In this document: piece by piece, positions 37,720 through 49,135 of the stretch
Layout of the letters: each line of letters opens with the position of its first letter
How positions within the stretch are numbered: position 1 is the first letter of the stretch
Source: Temnopleurus reevesii
Lineage: Eukaryota; Echinodermata; Echinoidea; Temnopleuroida; Temnopleuridae
Length of the DNA: 64,000 nucleotides
Reading direction: 5' to 3'
Assembly: GCA_036244855.1 (NCBI GenBank)
Contig: BQKZ01000094.1
Span: 125,958-189,957, forward strand
Made by a program: the position numbers and the translations under genes
The notes under the pieces: model-generated
Seen by the model: the letters and a program-made list of their open reading frames with translations, nothing else
Told to the model about the DNA's origin: nothing
Database searches by the model: none

Positions 37720-39757
37720 GACAGTGGTTATACGGTCGCATATTCCAGATCTTTTGTCTGAACCCGACATAACGCCAGATCTGTTCACACCAACGATGAT
37801 TCACATGTTAGATTCACATATTAGCTAGCATAAGTATCTAATGTAGGCCCAGCATAAATTAAATGTGATTTTACGGTCATAACATTTTAAAAAAAATAGC
37901 GGATACACTTGGCTAATGTCAAAATATATATCAACGTTAGCCGAGCCCGTACCAAGTGAATTTCCGTGCATACAGATCGAAATTAAGTGACTTCACACTG
38001 GCAAACACTATCTTGTCACGATATAAATTATGCCTCCCCAAACCTTGATGAAGGTACTAAAGAAATGACAGTTACATGGTGACAAAGATGAATGAGATCA
38101 TGTAATATTACTGTTGTATATGATGGTCGCATAGGCCTATGCCATGGATATGATTATGTTACATATCTCATATAATAGTGTTATGTGTATTAGTCAGTCT
38201 CGTAACCGGGTATGTAGAACCACCTGGGTCCCCCTGCGATGGACATGAATAATTTACTACCTTCTTGGTGCTAAATAATGAAGAATTAGAAGGTCGGACC
38301 AGAAGCTCCTTAAAGCAAAATTATAGCTTTGGTAAATGCAATGAATGGCGCTTTTATTCATTGACTCTTTCTTAAAATAGGAAGGATATTTTGAAGCATA
38401 AATGTACATGAACGACTACAAAAACAAATGCGTTTTGTTTGTCTAAATAGATGAAGCGAGGTATTTTTTTAAATGTTTGTGTAGTATAAAATATAAACAT
38501 GCAACGCTCTCGTCATTTTATTAAGTGTCCCATGAGGTCCTTTAGCTGTATGAATTACTTGTTTGTATCATGTTTCAATTTGTATTTTGTAACGAATTAC
38601 ATTTGATTTGATTGGAAATGAAAAATAAATTTCAATGAACTGAATATTCTGACAAAAATTTACCAAATCTTACCATATCAAGCAGCAAATGCTTTATCAT
38701 GTAGGAAATGTTATCATGGCCAAGAGGGGTTACTAAATGTGATATAATGGTTAATAATTTTAACAGAGTATCTCATACAGAAGAACCTCTTTTTCATGTC
38801 TAACATTTTTTTAATTAAATATCACACAAGAATCAGATTGAATACAGGATTGTATAGTTCAATTATGAACTGAAAACGGCAAAATAATAACAAATATAAT
38901 GCAGAAAATCAAAGACGTGCTTTTCGAATTTTGAAATATAGGAAGATCACCACTTCCATAATTTTGAAATCATTGTCATACGGTATATTATAGTCCTTCA
39001 CCTATACCGTTCATGTAGATTGTGACTTAATCTATTCTAAAAACTAGTTTCCGACATTCAGAGTCAGGGAAAGATTCTCATAGGAATTCAACCCACATCG
39101 CATGTTTGATTATACATTTTGCTAATCTTATACGCATATTTGATTTGTTGCTCGTAATAAATTCAGTGAATATGTCTGTGATCTTTCTTTCGCGATTACG
39201 ATGTATCCAGAATTTTATATTAATTTATATTTTTGATCATTTTATCATTTAATCGAAGACCTTTTGCCGTAGTTTTCTTGTGAATTATTTATTGCTTATG
39301 GAGACATATGCGATTGAGAACGTGATCACGGTATTAGAAAAAGAAAATGTCATAGAATTTTGCAAAATTGTCACTGACCTACCGCATGCTTGAGAACGAA
39401 CGATGAAAGGGTTATATTTGTAAATTTATGATAACTGAAAAAAAAAATTTTAGTTTCGTTTTATTTCGAAAAAATAGATGGATATAAACAAAGTATTAAC
39501 ATTATATCCATGTATAAGGCAGACAAAATGCCATGTGACCTTTTCCAATGCTTTCTGATGTGATTTTTTTTTATTAAATTCTAATGAAAATGTATAATTT
39601 GTTTTGCACATCGTTATGGTGAGGGCTGTGTATTTTATTAGAAAGCATTTGAAGTTAAGCTTAAATATTATGGGATAAAGTGGAGAAGTGTTTTTCCTTA
39701 AAATGGATTTGGATCACACCAAGACCTCTCGCTAGAGTAGGCCTGGATGCAACACCA
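37720..39757. other. AT-rich intronic stretch, nothing recognised
   Basis: No open frame of note on either strand. A piece ending gattggaaatgaaaaataaatt at about 38609-38630 resembles the 3' end of a LINE-type retroposon, too short to be sure. Confidence 0.45.
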
Positions 39758-39886
39758 GGGGCTTGTAACATAAAAGAGATACGATAGATTTTGCAATTAA
39801 TCGTATCTCTATGGTACATGTTTTGCCATAGACTTAAGATAAATATTTATCGTAAGTTTGATTGCATCTTTTATGTTACAGGCCCC
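39758..39886. mobile_element. Short foldback MITE, family 5
   Basis: The ends ggggcttgtaacataaaaga and tcttttatgttacaggcccc are inverted. Further mirrored pieces inside are gatacgat and atcgta. About 130 bp, non-coding. Confidence 0.75.
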
Positions 39887-42489
39887 AGAACACTTAGTGG
39901 GTACTAATTACACCTGGATACCAAAGTCTCTATCATGATGCTTTTTAAAATTCCCCTTATTTTTCGAAGGCAATATGGTGGTGCTCGAATTTCTCCAGGG
40001 CTTCAATTAACGTTTTTCCTTGAGTGGAAGAGTAAGCATGTAAAAGGTTTTAGAAATGATTTCTAATCTCGATTTTTTTACATGATCCGTGCACTCCCCT
40101 TTTAAAATGTTTGTCTAAGCTTTATGTGTGTGGATTTCAAGAAAGTTTTTAGAGGGGTACGGGATTTAAAGTCACCCATTTTTTTAGCGCATTTCTCATG
40201 ATTTCTTCATTTCTTCCTGCTTCTTTATCCAACTATCATTTCCCTCTCCATCCTTTTCTCCTCTCATAGTGCATTTTTTACGTATGCGATTAATATGGCG
40301 GCGGCAAAACGCAAAAGTGAACTATTGGCATTCAATAGTCAGAAGTTTTCATCACTGGTTATTGGACCTCTATTCCCCTCCGCTTGTCGACCCGACCCCC
40401 TCGTGATCTTATCATGCCTTCATATCCCAAAACATGTCGAAAAGTGGGGAAAACAACCGGCGGAAAAGGCGACAAAAAGGGATATTTTCTGTTTATGACA
40501 AGTCATAGAATGGGAAGTGGAATCGATTAAAATGCAGAATTTTTGCAGAGGAGGGAGAGTGAGAAAGAGAGGAAGAGCGAGATCAAGAGAGAGATCAAGA
40601 GCAGAGACGGGAAATCGGGATGAAGAGATTGGAAATGTGAATTAATCTTACGGCCTCAACTTATTTCATTAACCATGATTTTGCTCTGCTTCTTAGGATT
40701 CAGAAGACTTATTTTTCTTTTAATTACGAATGAAAATGTCTACTCGGTAACCTGTAACATTAAAAGGTCACTGCAATCAGTCGTATTGCATACACCATTA
40801 TAATGTTTAAAAGGCATCGAAATATCACCCATATCGATTCAATATTTATGTAAGAACGCAACAACTCGATTACATCACTCGAATTTTATTGTTTTATAAG
40901 GAAAAATGATTGTGCAACATGTTACAGACAGTTATGTATCACTTTTGAATTTCCGATGATAGAACACTAAAAGGCAGAGAATGGTTTTCACCCAGCGATA
41001 AGAAAAGAGATACTTGGATTTGGGGAGAGTAGAGGAAAAGGAGAGAGTTTGGAAATATGAAAATAAATGACGCGAAAGAAAGAAAGAAAGAAAGAAAGAA
41101 AAGTAGTTCGAAAGGATCTCCCTCGGCCTCGTTTGATAGCACGTAGTTAAGACGACGTAAAACCAAGCCGCCAAAAGAAGTAGCGAGGCGCCCTTAGACT
41201 TGATGATGTATTAGTTTCGGAAATTTGACCAAGTTTGTTACTCCAGCAAAGACACGATCAAATACTCGAGTTTTTCATCACTTCGGATGGTCTGTGCTCC
41301 CAAGCCATATTTCACTGACCTGTTTTTCGAGACTTTTGTATCTTTTTTCCCCGCTAAAGTGTGTCAGGAGATGATGGCGGGTATCGCTATGTATTGCTAG
41401 CTTTTCAAAACCAAACATGTTTGTTTCCCCTTCCGGTTTACGAACAACTTTCTGACAAACAGAAATTTATGATCTGAAAAAAAAAACCCAGATATTTGAA
41501 ATTTGAGTGAGTAAGATTTGGAAGTTGGATTTCAACAGATGCGCGTATGATTTATGTGAAGCAAAAATAGGTAAATCGATTCTGATAGAATGATTGTAAT
41601 ATATTTTAAGAAGTATTAATGCCATATTTCTGCGTCGTTAGAGAAAATGGATGTTAACCACTATGCATAATTTGTAGTGCAAGATAAAACAAGAAAGTGC
41701 TCAATTCAACAGCGATTTGCTGACCACAACAACTTAATTCCTATTATGTGGGACTGGGATAAAAACCACTTCGTATATTGCATGCCTAATGATATTAGGC
41801 CTACATGGGGTTGCTTTGGTAGGCTCATCATTAGCTCCATTTCCATCCCTCTATCTCTCGCCCCAACCCACAACGGTGGCATTTTATGGTGATTACGCTG
41901 CTGAATATTTCATTTAATATTTATGCGTTCTCCTTTTTTTTTCGCGCGCTTTTCCCCCTTGTCGACCTCTGCACACCCCAACCACAGAGGTATCGATATA
42001 GTGCATCGACCTGTCATCCAGTATAGACTCATTTGCCCAGTCACTTAGAGGGTAATTCAAACGGATACCACTAAATAACTAGAAGAAATCACAATTCATG
42101 CAACGAAATATCGCATATATTTTTTACACCTAAGCGTACGGCGCAGTCGTCATTGTATTAAAAAAAAGGACGATAATGTGGGAAGCACGTCTGAGTACAA
42201 AATCACAAACAGCCAAAAACAAAAACGCAAGCTGATTTTTATTTGGGGGTCTTTTTTTAAGAGTGGTACCCTAAAAAGTTCCTACGACATAATAATATTC
42301 ATGCACAGTGTGAATGAAACGTAGTTCGACGCGATCCTTTCTAACGATGAATGACAGATCCCCATCAATTAATCACCCCGCCCTCCCTTTCCACTCCTAA
42401 TTGATAAAATGACGTGCAATAACACTTTACACGTTTTCCTGTATAGCTAGCTACAGTTGAGCAATCGGTCTGCTCCGAATAGACCCAAA
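39887..42489. other. Intronic, nothing recognised
   Basis: A (GAAA)n microsatellite lies at 41073-41101 and an A/G-rich stretch at 40548-40620. Other sequence is unique-looking without a supported gene. Confidence 0.45.
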
Positions 42490-42613
42490 TGGATGCTCCA
42501 GCCCGCTTCTAAATATTGCGTTCCAATATTCTTAACTGTTTTATACATCTCAAAGCGGGCTGGCGCACATTGTAACTGTTTTATACATCTCAAAGCGGGC
42601 TGGCGCACATTGT
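42490..42613. repeat. Small foldback with a 40-bp tandem duplication of its right half
   Basis: gctccagcccgctt (about 42496) is mirrored by aagcgggctggcgc (about 42553). The right half, beginning taactgttttatacatctca at 42533, is repeated exactly at 42573, giving two identical 40-bp units. A related inverted pair lies at 33290-33352. Confidence 0.75.
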
Positions 42614-43286
42614 AACTGAGGTGATCTTAGGAGTGGTATATGTGTTGATTCTGGTAATGGCTCAGCGATAACGCAATCCTTTGTCCCTCCATTCAATGGC
42701 ATTGTTTAATATCAAAGTCAGAATCTCATAAATTTTCATCCTGAATGCGCACTGTGTCGTCTGCGTTTTGATGGAAACACTAAGCGCATGGGAGCGGAAA
42801 TCGCGCCAATCCATTATTGAGCCAACAAAGACAGATGCGTTTATATGGATGAATTTCCAGCATACATTATGTGCATACTCATTTATCTGTAGTGTTCTGA
42901 TATATCCAATATAGAAATGTTGATGTGAGAACCAAAATATTGTCGAGAGATATTGTGCAATCGTTTTGTCGAAATCCTTTTCTCTGTCGCATTTTAACGC
43001 AAGATCCAATACAGATCTATTCCAGCTCAGAAAAGAATTCATACTGGTGCTACTCAGTATGTATGAAAGTCGAAGAAAGACGTCAATAAATATATGAATT
43101 CAAATAATGTGAATATTAAGATGAAATTTGATGCAACGTGATCTTATATTTATATAATGAACTATGTATTCTTTAAAAAAAAAAAAAAAAAAAAGGGTTT
43201 CGCAAAATACTGAAGAGTATATATAGATTTTCTTTTATATCTTAATTACCCCAAAACGATGTTCTATTTTTTTTCTTTGTATACAG
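42614..43286. other. Intronic DNA just upstream of the homeodomain exon
   Basis: It contains a 126-codon ATG-initiated open frame on the minus strand (42662-43042) without recognisable domains, and an A run at about 43174-43194. The acceptor of the homeodomain exon ends it. Confidence 0.4.
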
Positions 43287-43753
43287 TCAGAAGACCAGAA
43301 CTGCCAGACAACGACCCTTTCCACAAGCCTCCCGGCTCCTGCAATACCGCCCTCTCGAGTCACGACTCCAGCTCGCCGCCCGAGAGCCCTAGCACCGAAG
43401 ACATGAGTCTCCTGGATGCTGAGAATGACGTCACCTCCCCATCACTGGGCGTGATACCTGCAACCATTCCCGACGACTTGGACCGCGCCAAGGAGGCATC
43501 CAACCTCATGAATAACAATAACAATAACAGCAACAACAACAACAACCATGATGTTGGTTTGGAGGGGAGAGATAACGACGGGAGCGGGACGGGGATACCG
43601 GTGAGTGGTGCTAAGAGGAGAGGACCGAGGACCACCATCAAGGCGAAGCAGCTGGAGACGCTGAAGGCGGCCTTCGCGGCGACGCCCAAACCTACCCGAC
43701 ATATCAGAGAACAACTCGCGCAAGAGACCGGGCTGAACATGAGAGTTATACAG
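43287..43753 (+). CDS. lhx1/5 (lim1): Lhx1/Lhx5 (Lim1) internal exon, linker and homeodomain residues 1-46
   Basis: This exon continues the Lim1 reading frame. Its first two bases (tc) complete the split codon left by the LIM2 exon, giving Leu. The acceptor ag is at 43285-43286; the alternative ag four bases further on would break the frame. The first part is a linker between LIM2 and the homeodomain, rich in Ser, Pro and acidic residues, with a poly-Asn run (43511-43546, mixed aat/aac codons and one Ser). The homeodomain starts at 43616 with [20 protein letters not shown] and proceeds through [20 protein letters not shown] to Gln46, where a phase-0 gtaag donor (43754) splits the recognition helix. 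The homeodomain part is almost identical to vertebrate Lhx1/Lhx5; the linker is lineage-specific. The exon is visibly more GC-rich than the flanking introns. Confidence 0.96.
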
Positions 43754-44171
43754 GTAAGAGTCTATCCTTATCTCCATTTCAATATGTCCACGTATAGTAA
43801 AGTTGCCCCGTCGTAGCCCAGAGAGGCACTTGTGAACGCGGACGTGCTCGTCGCCATTTGCCTTTCAGAGAGTGGCGACAGAAGAAGCTGCAAATTAAAT
43901 GATTTGAATCCACCCATGTACGAAGTGGGAGATATCACTAGTCCCGGTTTTGGAAAAGCTACCAATTGAAATCAGATCGGTACGTTGTGGACATGAAAAT
44001 GCTTCTGGAATGTGGTATATTTGTCCATACTGGCTCATAAGGTCTTGAGAGCGACCTCTTCTCGCTTGTATAGTACGACTTCGAGTCCTCTTTAGACCAT
44101 TTGGCATAACATCCCTATTGATCATGTTAATAAAAAAAAATATGATCCCACTCGCTTGAAATATACAGTCT

Positions 44172-44356
44172 CGGGAGTGTTGCTAGAAACGTGCATTTAA
44201 TTGTAAGTTGCTGACGATCAGCAAGAGCCAATCAAAATAATTGTTTTATGCTCGTATTTTTAAAAGCGAAAAAGATTTGCGAATGATAATGCACGTTTCA
44301 CTTTGCAATTCACTTGTAGTTGGTTTGCAATTAATGACTTTGTATTGCGACACCCT
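44172..44356. mobile_element. Foldback MITE, family 3, copy 3
   Basis: It has cgggagtgttgctagaaacg at the left and ttgcgacaccctt at the right, with inner gtgcatttaattgtaagttg mirrored by gtttgcaattaatgac. It is the most diverged of the three copies. Confidence 0.65.
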
Positions 44357-45834
44357 TAGCTTTTCGTAGGCAAGTAAATTATTCATGAACGGCACAAATT
44401 TATTTTTGATAACACGCACAGTCCTTCCTTTCTTAATCTTGGTCCATCCGTCTAAGGTAGATGTTGAAGAACTCCTACACGAAAAAAAAGAAGATGTTAA
44501 CGAACGCTTGACCGGATGCAGATTTGTTTAGCGGATTAATTAGTAGGTTTTACCTGCATAAAATATGACGACACTGACCTTTAATACTTCCTCTCTTTCA
44601 GAATATTTACATCCATTTAAAGTTCAACAACCAGCGGGACTTTGTCCTCAAAGATGCGATGGAATTTGTTTAAATCTTTTAAGATTTCCTTCGCCTACAG
44701 GATTCTTGCCATTTCTTTTTTTATTTGTCGTCAGAAAGCGTTCTAAATGAAAGTATAAGAGGAAGATCAAGCATGGGTATAAAGAAGATACATCAAAATC
44801 TGATCGAATTTTCAATCCTATCTTTCATTCCAACGAAGATTTATTAGCATTTATATTAATGCGACAATTATACTTGTCGCATTTTGTCCTTTCTCCCTTT
44901 GATTCTGAAGGATGAATGCGGTCAAGCATTGGGCTCGATTTATTTATTTCTTCGTCCGAAAACAATGAAATTTGGAAACTGGACCTCAAAACCTGTTAAA
45001 GTTTGACCAAAACCAATTTATTTCAATGTGACCAAAGGACCCCAAACCACTACAACTCATCTTCAATGTCCAGTAATTTGTCATCAACGAAATGACAATT
45101 TTAACCGAGGAAAAAAAAGAGATCGGCATTTCATTTGAAGGAGCGAAAGCCTGTTGAATTGAACGTTTAAAGTCCGTCAGTAAAACAGCGTAGCGATGTC
45201 AGCAAAGATAACGAATCGATACGGGAAGGGTGGACATTATACGGTTTTTAAGCGGCGGACGAATTTGGCGCGTAAACAATTAGTCGTACCTCGCGACTGA
45301 CATGTAACGCAATTCCACTCGACGGGTTGGGGAGATTTATCGACGGCATTTTACAGAGGTGAAATAAAAACAATTGGTCTAAAGCAAGCCTGCTCGCTCT
45401 TAAGGGTGAAAACCTCCCGTCTCTTGTTTCACCGACACGAGATCGCGAGCTATCTGTCAAAATCTCTTGTGTTTCGTACGGCTGAGAGTTAGGGATGGTA
45501 AGAGCGGGAAATACGAGATATAGGAGCGGGGAGGGGGGATGGGCGGGATGTCCTTGCAAGACTTTTGCCATGCTTGTCTTGTGTCATTCCAGCATTTATA
45601 TGGTTATAAATTGCTAAAAGATGAATATCTATTACACTTTTCTTTTGTTCAGCGGAATTAGAAACCATCTCTTAACCAACTTCTTATTTTAATCTCTTCA
45701 GCAGGAACAATTTCAAAAAGATAAAGTATTGTTTTATTATAGCCTATTAATGAATAAATTAGTTTCAAGCTCCAAAGAATTGTATGGTTCAATTTGAGAT
45801 TCAATATAACATACATTCAAAATTTACCCAATCC
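44357..45834. other. Intronic, nothing recognised
   Basis: No gene or repeat identified. The part at 45150-45560 is less AT-rich, and a 107-codon minus-strand frame there (45248-45571) lacks family features. Confidence 0.45.
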
Positions 45835-45996
45835 AGAGCCCTGTTGCACAAAACTTAGAATTATGAAAACTTAGCCATTGAAGGAAACTTTATGGCAACG
45901 GTGCCCGACAGCCAGCCAATCAGCATCAAAGTGTCGGCAAAACTAACCATTATCTGCAAAGTTATATTGATTTTAAGCTTCATGCAACGTGGTCCA
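45835..45996. mobile_element. Foldback MITE, family 6
   Basis: The left end agagccctgttgcacaaaac and the right end aagcttcatgcaacgtggtc are imperfect inverted repeats. About 160 bp, non-coding. It resembles the widespread invertebrate MITE type that starts with a ctgttgcacaaaactta-like terminus. Confidence 0.6.
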
Positions 45997-48699
45997 TGAA
46001 TTTGTTTGGGTGTATCAAACAACATATCCGTTATGTCTACATCTAATGAAGACAGCAATGTGAAATAAAGCGGTGAATATGAATTATGAATAAAAAGCAA
46101 TATATTTTTAAGTGCTAGAGGATGAAAATTGTAACGTTAAAGGTGTATCGCTGTCTGAGGCCATCGTAAGATTAGCTTCATACACAGTACTGATATGCAC
46201 AAAATATGAGAACGCTTAGAGCCACAAAATTTGACTATTTGACATCTTCAATGACGCCCCCCCCCCCTTCTTGGTCATCTAAATATTTTGTAAATGAAAC
46301 CAAATTACGACTCTGTTCAAATGGAGGTCATGCACGTGCAGAAGACAGTATATAATATCCACCACATTTTAGGTCATTATAGATGCATGGCTCGCAGTCG
46401 ATGTAATTTCCAGTAGGCGAGGCCAGTGACCAAGATTCCCGCCAAGAAGTCATTTGGCGCCCTTTTTCAGCCGCGCAGACGATGACGTAACTCGAGGTAT
46501 CGTTATCGGTTTGACACCTTGAGGAAGAAAGTACGATCAACTGCCGGAGATTATCACTTGGTTCAGACAAAGAGGGGACTCATTAACCGAAGCGTAACGG
46601 CTCTCTGAATCATCGTAGCGATGATGAGGAAGATGAGGAGGAGGATGTTCGGAGGATGTGGACGAGAAGGAGGAGGATGAGATGGAGAAAGGGGTATTTG
46701 GGGGAAAAATAGAGCACAGTTAACATGGTGTGTGAGGGAGGTATCGTGGTTCTGAATAGTTTTTTCAAAATATTCTCAAAACAAAAATAAAGGCAAAACT
46801 TTCAGGAGTTAACAAAACACACTTGGATATATATATAATAATACAAGAGAAAAAGTTATTACAAATAGAACTAACGACACAGAGAAGTTCTTACTTTACG
46901 TAATGTAGTTTGAAATTAAAATATATAATTCATTTTTTTTTAAAGTTGCTAATTTTGGAGCAATCTTAGGGAGGAGCATAAAAAGGAACGCTAGCTTAAA
47001 CAAGGAAATAAAACGTTGAATAAGAAGTGATATATATTTGGGTAAAATCAGCACACCGATATTTCGATGTATGTGGCACAGAAGAATATTTGTGAAGAAG
47101 CATTTGGATAAAAGTCATCCTTAACAGCTAAGGATGTATCAGTGCAGCTAGAATGGGGGTGATTTGCCGATGGAAAGCGAGATAGAAACTAGAGTGGTAT
47201 GGGAGTAAGCCGATGTAATGTAGCATGACGCTGTAATGACGCGTAGTCTTCACACCTCCACCGAACCCCCAATGGGTACCTGGGAAAAAGGCGCCACGGA
47301 TAGCCTTCCTTCCAGACCAATACTATTTTCAATTCAGACTTTTTGCGTTAATCAATCCTCGTTACAATCGTTTCTATTGGATAGATTATTGCCTAACGAA
47401 TTTCAAGGGAAAGGTTACCTTTATTTTTTACCAAAAAAAATGATATTTTCAAATTAGAAATATTAGGAACTTCTGGATTATTTATTTCTTATGTGAATGC
47501 CCATTTGAAATATTTCTTTAGCGAGGAGATTATTTCTCTGTATTTTTTATTGGTAAAGTCTTTTTCTCATAATTGTCCATTGACAACGAGACATTTGTTT
47601 ATATTAGTTTAAAAAAAAGTCTTTATTGCGGGATTTATGTATCGAGGTTTAACAATTGTGGTTACTTTTCAATTCAGCATTTTGAAAAGGATTTTATGCG
47701 AAAAGGCATTCGGCAATTAAATAATTTCGGACGGATTTGACCAAGGCCATACCTAAACCCTAAAAACAACGCAAAGATTTAAATGACTAGCGTAGCGTTC
47801 ATGCATAGCGACTCCGCGACATCTACCGCCAAATGCGTCTCACATTAGACCCTCCATTGTCCATCAATATTTCAAGACCCCTCATTTCTTTCATCCATCC
47901 CGGAAGCGACTGAAGTTAGAGACGCCTTTATATAGACCTTTTTCTACTGGCTATTTCCTTCCACTCAACCAGACTCACTTCAAGTCGGCGAGAAGTGGCG
48001 GCATGGAATAAAAGTATATGTGTGCGTTAAAGTGAACGCTCTATCTTTTCGCGCGCCGACGTACGGTGGACGTAAAAAGTCAAACCGACTGCGAAAATTC
48101 GCACCCGACCCACTTGACTCTCCGATTCGTTTGAAGTGCAAATGTTTAACATTCACTTACGGTCTACTCATGATACCTCTTCTTTCTTCAATGTTTTATA
48201 TGACTCTCGACTTTATGGTTATCAACTTCTGGAGTGGTTTGGTCAACATAAGTCAAGGATTCGGTATTTAAAAGGTAATTGTGCACGCGTCTAGTGAATG
48301 AGAAATTGTCACGACGGGAGGCAGACCATCCAAATAGTGTAATAAATACTTTACTCAGTCATTTTGTGAACCCAGTGATGGGAGCTTCTCTCACTAACGC
48401 TCACACACAACACACATACATAGACCAGTGCAAATTAAAAATTCCGAATATGTTCCCTCTCTTTCTCCTTTATCATTTCATCTTATCTATCCCCTCCAAG
48501 TTTTCTCCCATTTTCTTCTCTCCTTCCCGCTCCAACTGAACAAAAGTCACATGTCTTTAACCTATATACAAGACGTCAAACATGTTAGCGCATCACATTA
48601 AGAAGGCAAACTCCTTTCCTAATATACCTGTAATATTAATAGTTTATCTTTTAACGTTATAAGAACAAAAATCACAGCGACTGCAAATGTAAAAATAAA
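45997..48699. other. Intronic, nothing recognised
   Basis: C run at 46257-46267 and a purine-rich GAGGA stretch at about 46617-46700. Several short frames without domains. No RNA gene recognised. Confidence 0.45.
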
Positions 48700-49135
48700 A
48701 AACAAAAACAACTTCCAGCTCAAGACGTGCTATCAAAATCCCGACAATATCTCAACGCACGTCATAATTGTGATTTTACATCGTCAAATATCTAGCATTG
48801 GCGATGTAATAAGTAGAATTCTTTTATTTCAGTAAAAAAAAAAGTTTATCAAAGCCCTAAAATCAAAGCAAATTTCTATTTACAACCCCTTTTGGATCCA
48901 GGTATACTTTTTAATTGCTTCAACATACGTCATGTTGTGACATATTACATCTTCAAATAATGCTACTTCAGTAATCACGACGTAGAGAGTAATCCTTCGA
49001 CTTCACTCAAAAAGTTCATTAAAGCCCTAAAATCAATGCTGCATTTCATTTAAAAACCCTTCCCCGATCGAGACATGTTTTCAAAATACGTCCAAATACG
49101 TCATATTGTGGTACATTACATCATGAACCAAGTTT
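48700..49135. repeat. Diverged tandem array, period about 170 bp
   Basis: acgtcat followed by a ttgtg-like motif occurs at 48759, 48927 and 49098. aaagccctaaaatcaa occurs at 48851 and 49021. This gives about two and a half units with a period of 168-171 bp. Confidence 0.65.

Larger units (their letters stand above)
14743..43286 (+). other. Lim1 intron between LIM2 and homeodomain exons (about 28.5 kb)
   Basis: The boundaries are a consensus gtaagt donor and a ttttctttgtatacag-type acceptor, and the flanking codon phases agree (phase 1). It is mostly AT-rich non-coding DNA with the repeats listed separately. No further exon of the gene and no convincing gene on the other strand was seen. The length is large for one intron and leaves room for regulatory DNA. 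Confidence 0.9.

Noticed and set aside
29833..41194. The 15-mer gtagcgaggcgccct occurring at both 29833 and 41180
   Set aside because: A few exact 15-mer matches are expected by chance in 64 kb, and no extended similarity surrounds it.
42662..43042. 126-codon ATG frame on the minus strand inside the large Lim1 intron
   Set aside because: The composition is like the surrounding intron, there is no recognisable domain, and there is no evidence of transcription. It would deserve a second look only if conserved in relatives.
43360..43777. Minus-strand frames of 111-126 codons opposite the homeodomain exon
   Set aside because: These are antisense shadows of the conserved coding exon.
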